NCBI GenBank assembly: GCA_902613995.1
Contig: CACMJG010000003.1
Span: 1 to 64,000 of the forward strand
Reading direction: 5' to 3'
DNA: 64,000 nucleotides
Origin: an uncultured Alphaproteobacteria bacterium
Lineage (GTDB): Bacteria > Pseudomonadota > Alphaproteobacteria > Methylaequorales > Methylaequoraceae
Part shown: positions 46,623 through 55,341 of the stretch, piece by piece
Layout of the letters: every line of letters begins with the position of its first letter
How positions within the stretch are numbered: the first letter of the stretch is position 1
The notes under the pieces: generated by a model
The model's input: the letters and a program-made list of their open reading frames with translations, nothing else
Databases searched by the model: none
Told to the model about the DNA's origin: nothing
Made by a program: the position numbers and the translations under genes

Positions 46623-48380
46623 CTATTCTTTCATATGGTGTTTTTCATTTACCGGACCTATTAAGAGGTTGGCAACAAAAGCTATAGCCAATAAACCAGC
46701 CATGGCAAACATTGTAGAGTTATATAATGTTGTTGATGGATTGATAGTGCCTTCTGGCATATGAGGCATTAAATTAGATATCGTGACTGTTTTTTCTTGA
46801 ACCAAAAGTGATAAATTTTCTACGGAAGCTCCATAAATTTCTGTAAATTTTTCGGGACTTATTTTGGATACAAGATCATTAATAGCGCTATCTACTGAAT
46901 TTTGTCTAAGTTGAGTAATTGCAACAGGACCCAAAACACCAGCAGTGGACCAAGCTGTAAGTAGTCTTCCGTGTATTCCTCCAACATATTTTGTACCAAA
47001 GATATCGGCAAGGTAAGCCGGAATTGTCGCAAAGCCGCCGCCATACATTGTGAAAATCACCATTGATGCTGCATAAAAAAGTATGAGATAAGTTACAATT
47101 GGGTCAATACTCATAGCTTTAGCAGTAAAAGGAATTGACAAGTATAAAAGTATTCCAAGTGAAAAGAATATAAAGTATGTGGGTTTTCTTCCAATAAAGT
47201 CTGACATGGATGCCCAAAATATTCTTCCAACCATGTTAAAAACACTTATCATCAGTACATATGTTCCGGCAAACCCTGCGGTTACAATGGCTGGTAAACT
47301 TGGTTCAAATATTTCAATCATCATTGTTTTAGCAACCCCAATAACTCCTATACCAGCTGTGACATTAAAGCAAAGTACAATCCATAAGAAATAAAATTGT
47401 GGAGTTTTTAAAGCTTGATCGATATGCACGTTATTCTTGGTAATTAATCTTGTCTTTTTTGAATCTTTTGGAGGTGTCCACCCTTTAGGTTTCCATCCTT
47501 CAGGAGGAACTCTATAAGAAAATGCGGCAATGGTCATAATGATAAAATAAACAATACCCAAAAAAAGGAATGTTTGGGCAGCACCACTTGAACCGGTTCC
47601 GACAATATATACACCAGGATCTCCAGGAACTATCATTTTTGCTAAATCATTGACAGTAACAATTACAACTTCAACTAAGTTTCCTGAAATATCTACAAAT
47701 CTTCTTCCACCCTCCGTTATTAGGTTCAGTGAATCTATATCTCCTAAATACTCTGGAACCTTGTAAAATTTTGCTAATAATCTGTCTATAGTAACTTTTG
47801 CAATCATGGCACCACCACCAAAACCCATAATAGCCATGCCAGTTGCCATGCCCCTTCTATCTGGGAACCATCTTATTAAAGTTGATACCGGCGATACATA
47901 ACCAAGTCCCAGCCCAATTCCACCAATTACCCCATAACCTAGATACAGAAGATATAACCCAACACTTAAAATTATTGGATCATCGCTCAACATTGGGAGA
48001 GACAAGGTTATTTGGACCCCCATTTCTTGGAGGAAGATTCCAATTGAGCCAATGACAAACCCCCCACCCCAACAGCACGCTGCAACAAATCCAACCATCC
48101 TAGGACCAACTTCCTCAAGCCATTTACCAGCATAAGCTGCTGCTAATCCTAAACTAACGATTGCTACAGAAAAAATCCAAACAACTTGACCGAGACTCCA
48201 GTCATCTCCAGAAGATGTTACAACTCCAAGAATTTTTACCAAAGCTGGGTTAAACATACTCCAAGCGTAAACCGATCCAATACACAAATGAATAGCAATA
48301 GAGGCTGGTGGCACAAGCCACCTATTGAATCCAGGTTTTGCGATTATATTTTTTTTGTGTAATTTATTTAAAAAACCCAT
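46623..48380 (-). CDS. OFA-family MFS transporter (oxalate/formate type)
   Basis: A 585 aa inner-membrane transporter of the oxalate:formate antiporter family. N-terminal helices include SIAIHLCIGSVYAWSMFNPA (about 28-47), a family signature, and FPDRRGMATGMAIMGFGGGA marks the TM4-5 loop. It is about 150 aa longer than OxlT; the extra residues form two hydrophilic insertions (about 205-265 and 500-560) that would face the periplasm. It is convergent with fdsA (6 bp apart) and lies 2 bp after mobA. Import of formate or oxalate to feed FdsAB is the simplest reading, but other monocarboxylates are possible. Confidence 0.87.
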   Translation of the reverse strand: MGFLNKLHKKNIIAKPGFNRWLVPPASIAIHLCIGSVYAWSMFNPALVKILGVVTSSGDDWSLGQVVWIFSVAIVSLGLAAAYAGKWLEEVGPRMVGFVAACCWGGGFVIGSIGIFLQEMGVQITLSLPMLSDDPIILSVGLYLLYLGYGVIGGIGLGLGYVSPVSTLIRWFPDRRGMATGMAIMGFGGGAMIAKVTIDRLLAKFYKVPEYLGDIDSLNLITEGGRRFVDISGNLVEVVIVTVNDLAKMIVPGDPGVYIVGTGSSGAAQTFLFLGIVYFIIMTIAAFSYRVPPEGWKPKGWTPPKDSKKTRLITKNNVHIDQALKTPQFYFLWIVLCFNVTAGIGVIGVAKTMMIEIFEPSLPAIVTAGFAGTYVLMISVFNMVGRIFWASMSDFIGRKPTYFIFFSLGILLYLSIPFTAKAMSIDPIVTYLILFYAASMVIFTMYGGGFATIPAYLADIFGTKYVGGIHGRLLTAWSTAGVLGPVAITQLRQNSVDSAINDLVSKISPEKFTEIYGASVENLSLLVQEKTVTISNLMPHMPEGTINPSTTLYNSTMFAMAGLLAIAFVANLLIGPVNEKHHMKE

Positions 48381-48382
48381 AT

Positions 48383-49018
48383 TTAATCTTTGAAGTATTT
48401 GTTATAAATTTCATTCGCAATTTTTAAGTCTTCAACAGTATTAACGTTAAAGAATGGATCATATCCAAATTCCTCAAACTTTACCACCCTCGTTTTAAAT
48501 TTTTTGGTAAATTCATCTATCTTTCTTCCACCAGCATTCAAGAAAAATTCCAATTGATTTTCCATTTCTATGTTTACTTTCCACATTGAAAAAACTGGAT
48601 GTACTCTTTCGGAACATTCCGCCATTAGAATTTCATAATTTTCGCTCTCTTCAATGAATCTATTGACAATATCATTTGGAAAAAAAGGAGAGTCTACTGG
48701 AAAACTTACCAACCAATTATAATTTGAATCATGTCTTGCCCACTTTATACCAGACAAAATTCCTACAAGAGGACCAAAATTTCCTGGAATACAATCCTTT
48801 ACAATTTTGGTTGAGTCAAGATACTTAAAAATTTTACTAGAATCATTTGAATTTACAATTAATCTTCCAACCTGTTTTGTGGATCTCTTAATAGTATGCT
48901 GTATCAAATTTACACCTGAAATTTTCTTAAAAGTTTTGTCAGAACCCATCCTTCTTGATAAACCGCCAGAGAGTATCATGCCTAAAATTTTGTCTTTATT
49001 CAATTCTATGTTCTCCAC
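48383..49018 (-). CDS. mobA: Molybdenum cofactor guanylyltransferase MobA
   Basis: Attaches GMP to molybdopterin to form the MGD cofactor that FdsA needs. The nucleotide-binding motif is MILSGGLSRRMGSDKTFKK, followed by VNSNDSSKIFKYLD and VSFPVDSPFFPNDIV with the metal Asp. 211 aa from a GTG start that overlaps fdhD by 23 bp; an internal ATG thirteen codons later also fits the beta-strand start but is less likely because it leaves almost nothing before the motif. Its neighbours fdhD and moaA support the role. Confidence 0.9.
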   Translation of the reverse strand: MENIELNKDKILGMILSGGLSRRMGSDKTFKKISGVNLIQHTIKRSTKQVGRLIVNSNDSSKIFKYLDSTKIVKDCIPGNFGPLVGILSGIKWARHDSNYNWLVSFPVDSPFFPNDIVNRFIEESENYEILMAECSERVHPVFSMWKVNIEMENQLEFFLNAGGRKIDEFTKKFKTRVVKFEEFGYDPFFNVNTVEDLKIANEIYNKYFKD

Positions 49019-49790
49019 TCAAGACAAAAAATTTTTTTCCTTTGGCTCTTCCAATTAAAGTCAGGTTAGCTTGTCGTGCAAGGTCAACCCCCCATGCTGT
49101 GAAACCTGATCTTGAAATAACTATTGGGATTCTCATTTGAACTGACTTCATTACCATTTCACTTGTGAGTCTTCCAGTTGTATAAAAAATTTTATTGGCT
49201 GGAGAAATCTTTTTTACTTTCATGTAACCTGCAATCTTGTCAATGGCATTATGTCTTCCAACATCCTCCATATATATTATAGGCTTGTTTTTCACACATA
49301 AGACACAACCATGAATAGCTCCAGCTTTTAGGTAAAGGCTAGGAGTTAGATTAATTTTTTTTGATAAGTCATAAATCCATGATTTTTTAATTTTGAAAGA
49401 ATTTTTAAATTTAAATTTTTTCAAATTATCCATAATATCACCGAACACTGTTCCTTGAGCACAACCTGAGGTAATGGTCTTTTTTTTTAATTTTGCTTCA
49501 AAATTTGTTGATTTTTTAGTTCTTACAACAACAGTTTTTAGATCTGCATAATATTCAACAGACTCAATCTTTGTTGTTTTGGTAATCATATTTTGATTTA
49601 AAAGATAACCAAGTGCTAAATATTCAGGGAAATCATTAATTGTCATCATTGTCACAATTTCTTGACTGTTTAAATAAAGTGTTATGGGCTTTTCTTCAAT
49701 TACGTCTATCTTCTTTCGCTTTAAATACTCATCTAATCCAAAGATTTTTCTTGTTAAGGATGAATTTTCTAAGTTGGGTTTAATTTTCAT
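48996..49790 (-). CDS. fdhD: Formate dehydrogenase accessory sulfurtransferase FdhD
   Basis: Delivers sulfur to the Mo cofactor of formate dehydrogenase. The 264 aa protein has TSGCAQGTVFGDIMDNL (about 117-133), with a single Cys in place of the CxxC loop of E. coli FdhD, then LKAGAIHGCVLCV and IYMEDVGRHNAIDKIAGYM (about 172-190), the strongest family signature, and RLTSEMVMKSVQMRIPIVIS. One-Cys versions are, as I recall, known in alphaproteobacteria. It is divergent from moaA and overlaps mobA, forming a cofactor set for FdsA. Confidence 0.92.
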   Translation of the reverse strand: MKIKPNLENSSLTRKIFGLDEYLKRKKIDVIEEKPITLYLNSQEIVTMMTINDFPEYLALGYLLNQNMITKTTKIESVEYYADLKTVVVRTKKSTNFEAKLKKKTITSGCAQGTVFGDIMDNLKKFKFKNSFKIKKSWIYDLSKKINLTPSLYLKAGAIHGCVLCVKNKPIIYMEDVGRHNAIDKIAGYMKVKKISPANKIFYTTGRLTSEMVMKSVQMRIPIVISRSGFTAWGVDLARQANLTLIGRAKGKKFFVLSGEHRIE

Positions 49791-49869
49791 GACTTTAAGT
49801 TTACTAATAATTTGATTACTATATTATTTTAACCTAAGAATTAAAATATGAATATTATTCAAAAAAATT

Positions 49870-50853
49870 ATGCTGGATAACTTTGGAAGAAAAATTGACT
49901 ACGTAAGAATTTCTGTTACGGACAGATGTGATCTTAGATGCAAATATTGTATGCCTGAGTCCAATCCTAATTTTTACAAAAAAGAAGAAATTTTAGATAT
50001 TAATAAACTTAAATTAATTTCAGATTCACTCATTGATTTAGGGATCAGAAAATTTCGTATTACTGGTGGAGAACCATTAGTGAGAAAAGATATAGTTGAA
50101 TATATTGAATTCCTGTCCAAAAAACTAAGTAAAAAGGTCATTGATGAAATTTTACTAACTACGAATGGAACGCAGTTAAAAAAATATTCAAAAACATTAT
50201 CAGACCTTGGAGTCAAAAGAGTAAATGTTTCACTTGATTCGCTCATTAAAGAAAAATTTAATTTCATTACTAATGGAGGAAACATTGAAAGTGTTTTCGA
50301 AGGAATTGAGAGTGCTAAAGAAAATAAGTTATCTATAAAGATAAATACAGTTCTTTTAAAAAATTTTAATGATGATGAATTATTAGAAATAATGAAATGG
50401 TGTAGTCATAATTCTTTTACATTATCTTTCATTGAAGTTATGCCAGTAGGAGAAATGTTAAATTCGAGAAAGTCACAATACTTTTCTGTTAATAAAGCTA
50501 AGGAAATAATCTGTAAAGATTTTGATTTAGAACAATCTTCACTGAAGTCTTCAGGCCCATCAAACTATTTCTATTGCAAAAAATTAAATTTATTTGTGGG
50601 TTTCATCTCTCCTATATCTGATCATTTTTGTGCAACTTGTAACAGATTAAGAATAACTTCAAATGGAAAAGTTTATCCATGTCTTGGTGATAACAATTCT
50701 TTAGACCTCACTCCATTTATTAGAGCAAATGACAGGCCAAATTTGTTAAATGCATTAAAGAAAGTCATTTTCATGAAACCAGAAAGACATTACTTTAACA
50801 TTGATGAAAAGAGCTATATTCATAAAAGATTTATGAATACTACAGGTGGTTAA
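49870..50853 (+). CDS. moaA: GTP 3',8-cyclase MoaA (molybdenum cofactor)
   Basis: A radical SAM enzyme starting molybdopterin synthesis from GTP. The N-terminal [4Fe-4S] motif is CDLRCKYCMPES (about 18-29) and the second cluster motif is FCATCNRLRITSNGKVYPCL (about 256-275). The C-terminus ends in the canonical double glycine (NTTGG). GGEPLVRKD is the usual SAM segment. 327 aa is normal. moaC, moaD and moaE are not in the window. It begins a plus-strand run moaA-nadK-argE-queA-tgt-queF with only a few bases between genes. Confidence 0.95.
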   Translation: MLDNFGRKIDYVRISVTDRCDLRCKYCMPESNPNFYKKEEILDINKLKLISDSLIDLGIRKFRITGGEPLVRKDIVEYIEFLSKKLSKKVIDEILLTTNGTQLKKYSKTLSDLGVKRVNVSLDSLIKEKFNFITNGGNIESVFEGIESAKENKLSIKINTVLLKNFNDDELLEIMKWCSHNSFTLSFIEVMPVGEMLNSRKSQYFSVNKAKEIICKDFDLEQSSLKSSGPSNYFYCKKLNLFVGFISPISDHFCATCNRLRITSNGKVYPCLGDNNSLDLTPFIRANDRPNLLNALKKVIFMKPERHYFNIDEKSYIHKRFMNTTGG

Positions 50854-50856
50854 TAA

Positions 50857-51621
50857 ATGACAAAAATTGGATTTGTTTCTTCAGAAAAACCAGATGCTAT
50901 TAAATCGCTTAAAATGATGGAACAAACTTACGATTCCGTTCCTCCGGAAAAAGCAGACATTATAGTGGCACTAGGAGGTGATGGAACAATGTTAAAATCG
51001 TTACATGATTTTTTACATTTGAACAAACCAATTTATGGAATGAATAAAGGTCATATTGGATTTTTGATGAATCAATTCTCTGAGAAAAATTTAAAAAAAA
51101 GATTAGACGAAGCAATTCCTTATAAGTTATCACCTCTAAAAATAAAATGCTTTGAAAAGAATAAAAAAATTAAAGAGAGTTTAGCTTTTAACGATGTATC
51201 TCTAATAAGAAGTAGCTCAAAGATTGCAAAAATAAAAATTGAAATAAATAACAAAACCAGGATTGAAGAATTTCTCGGTGACGGTTGTTTAATCGCAACT
51301 CCAGCAGGAAGTTCAGCTTATAATCTTTCATTGAGAGGTCCTGTAATTCCTGTAGGTGCTAAGGTTTTAGCACTCACTCCAATAAGTCCTTACAGGCCAA
51401 GAAGATGGAGAGGTGCTTTACTTAACAATGATGCAAAAATTACTCTGTACGCAATTGACTCTAAATTACGACCTGTTAGAGCAGAAGCAGACTTCATGCA
51501 ATTTGAAAATATTGACAGGCTTGAAATTGAACTTGAAAAAAAATTATTTGTAAACTTGTTGTTTGATCCTGGTCATGACTTAGAAGAACGCATAATTAAC
51601 GAACAATTTAATAATTCTTAA
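50857..51621 (+). CDS. nadK: NAD kinase
   Basis: Phosphorylates NAD+ to NADP+. The diagnostic GGDGTMLKSLHDF motif (about 41-53) is followed by YGMNKGHIGFLMNQFSEKN, the acidic NDVSLIR segment and DGCLIATPAGSSAYNLSLRG (about 143-162). 254 aa is typical of the alphaproteobacterial form. It starts 3 bp after moaA. Confidence 0.95.
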   Translation: MTKIGFVSSEKPDAIKSLKMMEQTYDSVPPEKADIIVALGGDGTMLKSLHDFLHLNKPIYGMNKGHIGFLMNQFSEKNLKKRLDEAIPYKLSPLKIKCFEKNKKIKESLAFNDVSLIRSSSKIAKIKIEINNKTRIEEFLGDGCLIATPAGSSAYNLSLRGPVIPVGAKVLALTPISPYRPRRWRGALLNNDAKITLYAIDSKLRPVRAEADFMQFENIDRLEIELEKKLFVNLLFDPGHDLEERIINEQFNNS

Positions 51622-51623
51622 AA

Positions 51624-52757
51624 ATGAATTTAGATCAGATCTTTTCCAAATTAATTTCTTTTCCAACTATTAGTGAAAACTCAAATAAAGAATTGGCAAA
51701 TTTTATTATAGATTATTTAAATAATATTGGATTAAAAGCCAAAAAAATTGAAGGGGAAAAAGGCAGGTTTAACGTTTTTTGCAGAATTGGACCAAAAAAA
51801 GACGGCGGAATAGCCTTTTCTGGTCATACAGACGTTGTTCCGACAGATGGACAAAAATGGACATCAAACCCTTTTAATTTAACTATGAAAAATAATAAAT
51901 ACTATGGTAGAGGAACTGCTGATATGAAAGGATTTATAGCAGTTGTATTGTCTTTATTAAAAAAATTAAAAATTAAAGAAATGAAGAAGCCACTTTTTCT
52001 AATTTTCTCATATGATGAAGAAGTAGGATGTCTTGGTATTCAGAAATTAGTTCCTTTTTTGAGAAAACTAGATCCTAAACCAAAATTTTGTATTGTTGGT
52101 GAACCTACTGAAATGAAACTTGTAAATCAACACAAAGGAAAGAAAAACTTTGAAGTATCGTTTAATGGATTAGAATCTCACTCATCGTTAATAAATGAGG
52201 GAGTCAATGCAATACAATACTGCTCAAAGTTTATTCAATTTCTAGAGGCTAAACAAAAATTAATTGAAAAAAAAAAAGACCCAAATTTCTATCCAAGTTT
52301 TACAACCATAAATGTAGGAAAAATTTCTGGTGGGACCGCAGTTAATATTATACCGAACATTTGTAAAATTGAATTTGAGATAAGAGATACTCCAAAATTT
52401 ACTACAGAAAAGTTTGTTAACCAAATCAAAGATTATCTATTAATTTTAGAAGGAGAGATGAAGTCATTTTACAAGAAATGCAGTATATCATTGTCAGAAC
52501 AAAATAATTTTCCGCCTTTGATAACAAATCATAATTCAAATATCATATCACTTTGCTTAGAAAAATTGAGAACTAACTCAGTAAATACGGTGAGTTTCGG
52601 TACAGAAGCAGGTATTTTTAATCAGATAGGCTTTCAAACAATAGTTTGTGGTCCAGGAAGTATTAAACAAGCCCACAAACCAGATGAATACATTGAAATA
52701 GTACAGTTAAAAAAATGCGAAGATTTTCTCACTAAAGTAATAGATTACCTTTACTAA
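51624..52757 (+). CDS. argE: Acetylornithine deacetylase
   Basis: Removes acetate from N-acetylornithine in arginine synthesis. It is an M20 zinc peptidase: FSGHTDVVPTDGQKW (metal His/Asp, about 71-85), GRGTADMKGFIAVV, SYDEEVGCLGIQKLVPFLRK (catalytic Glu, about 132-151), GEPTEMKLVNQHKGK and a C-terminal SFGTEAGIFNQIGF with the last ligands. 377 aa matches ArgE; the close relative succinyl-diaminopimelate desuccinylase (DapE) is the main alternative. It sits 2 bp after nadK and 1 bp before queA. Confidence 0.85.
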   Translation: MNLDQIFSKLISFPTISENSNKELANFIIDYLNNIGLKAKKIEGEKGRFNVFCRIGPKKDGGIAFSGHTDVVPTDGQKWTSNPFNLTMKNNKYYGRGTADMKGFIAVVLSLLKKLKIKEMKKPLFLIFSYDEEVGCLGIQKLVPFLRKLDPKPKFCIVGEPTEMKLVNQHKGKKNFEVSFNGLESHSSLINEGVNAIQYCSKFIQFLEAKQKLIEKKKDPNFYPSFTTINVGKISGGTAVNIIPNICKIEFEIRDTPKFTTEKFVNQIKDYLLILEGEMKSFYKKCSISLSEQNNFPPLITNHNSNIISLCLEKLRTNSVNTVSFGTEAGIFNQIGFQTIVCGPGSIKQAHKPDEYIEIVQLKKCEDFLTKVIDYLY

Positions 52758-52758
52758 A

Positions 52759-53799
52759 ATGCATCTAAATGATTTAGATTATGAAATTCCAAAGGAACTG
52801 ATAGCTCTGCATCCTGTCAAACCTAGAGATAATTCAAAATTAGTTGTTGTAGGTAAAAATAATAGAATAATAAAGTTCAATGAAGTTATAAATGAATTAA
52901 ATTCATCAGATGCAATTATTATCAATAATACTAAGGTAATACATGCTGAACTCGAAGGCACAATTGACAACCAAAAAGTTTCAATAAATCTAAATAAAAT
53001 TGAAGATAAAAAAGAAAATACATGGAGTGCCTTTTTAAAAGCAAAAAAAAGGCTAATGACTGGAACGAAAATCAGTATTTTTAAAAAACAATTTGCTGAA
53101 ATAATTAAAATGAATGATTATGAAATATCTTTAAAGTTTGACTTACCCTACAAAGAATTTTTAGAAAAAATAAAAATTTTTGGAAAACCGCCCATCCCCC
53201 CCTACATAAAAAAGAGAGGTCACAAGAAATCAGATTTTAATAATTATCAAACTATTTTTGCCAAAAACGAGGGAGCAGTAGCTGCTCCAACAGCGAGCTT
53301 TCACTTTACTAAACGTTTAATTAATAAACTAAAAACAAAAAAAATTAAAATAATTTATATTACTTTACATGTAAATGGTGGGACTTTCATTCCAATAAGA
53401 ACAGCAAATGTTTTTAAACATAAGATGCATTATGAATATGGATGTATTTCAAAAAAATCATCTGAAGAAATTAATAAAGTTAAGAACAACGGTGGAAGAA
53501 TAATCGCTATTGGAACAACGGTTTTAAGATTACTTGAATCATCAAAAGATAGCAAAGGTTATATTTCACCATATAAAGGTGAAACAAATATATTTATAAA
53601 ACCCGGATGGGAAATAAATTCTGTTGATGGACTTGTTACAAATTTTCATACACCAAAATCTACATTACTACTTTTAATTTTTACACTTATTGGGAAAAAA
53701 AAAACAATGAGACTTTATGATTTTGCGATCAAAAATAAACTTCGTTTTTTTTCTTATGGAGATGCATGTTTAATTTGGAATAAAAATGGCAAAGTTTAA
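52759..53799 (+). CDS. queA: S-adenosylmethionine:tRNA ribosyltransferase-isomerase QueA
   Basis: Moves the ribosyl part of SAM onto preQ1-modified tRNA to form epoxyqueuosine. Landmarks: YEIPKELIALHPVKPRDNSK (about 8-27), IIINNTKVIHAEL, GAVAAPTASFHFTKRLINKL (about 174-193), RIIAIGTTVLRLLES and WEINSVDGLVTNFHTPKSTL. The AAPTA and NFHTPKS elements are diagnostic. 346 aa is normal. It overlaps tgt by 14 bp. Confidence 0.95.
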   Translation: MHLNDLDYEIPKELIALHPVKPRDNSKLVVVGKNNRIIKFNEVINELNSSDAIIINNTKVIHAELEGTIDNQKVSINLNKIEDKKENTWSAFLKAKKRLMTGTKISIFKKQFAEIIKMNDYEISLKFDLPYKEFLEKIKIFGKPPIPPYIKKRGHKKSDFNNYQTIFAKNEGAVAAPTASFHFTKRLINKLKTKKIKIIYITLHVNGGTFIPIRTANVFKHKMHYEYGCISKKSSEEINKVKNNGGRIIAIGTTVLRLLESSKDSKGYISPYKGETNIFIKPGWEINSVDGLVTNFHTPKSTLLLLIFTLIGKKKTMRLYDFAIKNKLRFFSYGDACLIWNKNGKV

Positions 53800-54907
53800 A
53801 TTCTCTTTAGAAAATAAATATCAAAAGGCGCGCGCAGGATCTATTGAAACTTTCCATGGAAAAATTAAAACTCCTGTCTTTATGCCCGTTGGAACTCTTG
53901 GAAGCGTAAAGGCAATTTTTCAGAGAGATTTAGAAAAACTTGGTATAGAAATTATTTTAGCAAATACATACCATTTGATGCTTCGCCCAGGAGATCGTTT
54001 AGTAAAAGAATTGGGAGGGCTTCACAAATTTATTAATTGGAATAAACCAATTCTGACAGATTCTGGCGGATATCAAGTATGGTCTTTGTCAAAATTAAGA
54101 AAAATAAATGAAAATGGAATTAATTTTGTATCTCATATTGACGGAAAGAAATTTGAATTAACGCCAGAATCTGCAATTCAAATCCAAGAAAGATTAAATT
54201 CTGATATTTCTATGGTACTGGATGAATGTACCGAATATCCTGCATCCTTTTCAAGAGCTAAAGAGTCAATGGAATTATCAATAAGATGGGCGAATAGGTG
54301 TAAAAATACTTTCACATCCAGAGAAGGTTTTGGTTTATTTGGAATTATTCAAGGAGGTATGTTTGAAACTCTAAGAAAGAAATGCTCTGAAAAATTAAGT
54401 AAAATTGGATTTGATGGTTATGCCCTCGGGGGACTTTCAGTTGGAGAGTCTCATGAAGAGATGATCAAATCAATTGACTTTTCTCTAGAAAATATTGCTG
54501 AAGATAAACCTAGATATTTGATGGGTGTTGGCAGACCAATTGACATATTTGCAGCAGTAGAAAGAGGAGTTGATATGTTTGATTGTGTTTTACCTACGAG
54601 GTTTGGGAGGAATGGCAGGGCTTTTACAAGTAATGGTGAAATAAACTTGAGAAATGCGATATATCTTAAAGACGACTCTCCTCTTGATGAAGGATTAGAT
54701 TTATATGTTTCTCAAAATTTTTCAAAATCTTACATTCATCACTTAGTTAAAAATAATGAAATTTTAGCGTGTATGATTTTAAGTTTACATAATATTGCTT
54801 TTTACAAAAAAATGATGTGTGATATACGAGAGTCTATAATTAATAAAAAATTTGATGAACTAAAAAAAAAATATTCTGAAAATCATGACAAACACAAAAG
54901 AACCTAG
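53786..54907 (+). CDS. tgt: tRNA-guanine transglycosylase without the zinc cysteines
   Basis: Exchanges G34 for preQ1 in GUN-anticodon tRNAs. Substrate and catalytic residues are intact: Asp92 in TDSGGYQVWSL (general acid-base), MVLDECTEYPA, GGLSVGE and Asp266 in MFDCVLPTRFGRNG (nucleophile). The zinc site is not: bacterial Tgt has CxCxxC followed 26 residues later by His, and here the three positions read Leu304, Leu306 and Ser309 while His335 remains in LHN. The surrounding sequence (QNFSKSYIHHLVKNNEI) aligns without gaps. The protein is full length (373 aa), so either the fold is kept without zinc or the enzyme has changed. It overlaps queF by 23 bp. Confidence 0.93.
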   Translation: MAKFKFSLENKYQKARAGSIETFHGKIKTPVFMPVGTLGSVKAIFQRDLEKLGIEIILANTYHLMLRPGDRLVKELGGLHKFINWNKPILTDSGGYQVWSLSKLRKINENGINFVSHIDGKKFELTPESAIQIQERLNSDISMVLDECTEYPASFSRAKESMELSIRWANRCKNTFTSREGFGLFGIIQGGMFETLRKKCSEKLSKIGFDGYALGGLSVGESHEEMIKSIDFSLENIAEDKPRYLMGVGRPIDIFAAVERGVDMFDCVLPTRFGRNGRAFTSNGEINLRNAIYLKDDSPLDEGLDLYVSQNFSKSYIHHLVKNNEILACMILSLHNIAFYKKMMCDIRESIINKKFDELKKKYSENHDKHKRT

Positions 54908-55340
54908 GTACCTCGGATCAAAGTCTAAAATTCAAAATTCACCAGATAATTTTATTTTGGATACGGTGAAGAACCCTCACCCTGATGAAGATTATTGTGT
55001 AAGATTTACTGCACCAGAATTTACAAGTATTTGTCCAATTACGTCTCAACCTGATTTTGGTAATTTTATAGTTGATTATGTACCTAATAAAAAAATAATG
55101 GAAAGTAAATCCTTCAAACTCTTTTTATTCACATTCAGAAATTACGGAGGTTTCCACGAAGATTGTACTATTAAAGTAGCCAAAAAAATTATAAAATATA
55201 CATCTCCAAAATGGATAAGGGTTGCAAGTTACTGGAATCCAAGAGGAGGTATACCTATTGATGTAATTTTTCAAAGAGGAAAAAGACCGAAAGACGTTTA
55301 TGTAGAAGACCTAGATATTCCAAATTATTCAGGAAGGTAA
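54885..55340 (+). CDS. queF: NADPH-dependent preQ0 reductase QueF
   Basis: Reduces 7-cyano-7-deazaguanine (preQ0) to preQ1. It is the short unimodular (B. subtilis-like) form, 151 aa. The catalytic Cys is in FTSICPITSQPDFGNF (about 46-61) with the conserved Asp in the same segment, and the Glu of YGGFHEDCT (about 86-94) completes the site. SYWNPRGGIPIDVIFQ near the C-terminus is a further family mark. Its start lies inside tgt. It is convergent with queD (1 bp apart). Confidence 0.95.
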   Translation: MTNTKEPRYLGSKSKIQNSPDNFILDTVKNPHPDEDYCVRFTAPEFTSICPITSQPDFGNFIVDYVPNKKIMESKSFKLFLFTFRNYGGFHEDCTIKVAKKIIKYTSPKWIRVASYWNPRGGIPIDVIFQRGKRPKDVYVEDLDIPNYSGR

Positions 55341-55341
55341 C

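Noticed and set aside
49427-49445. FdhD with one Cys in place of CxxC as evidence of lost function.
   Set aside because: The SGCxQGTVF form appears to be a normal variant, and the remaining signatures are intact.
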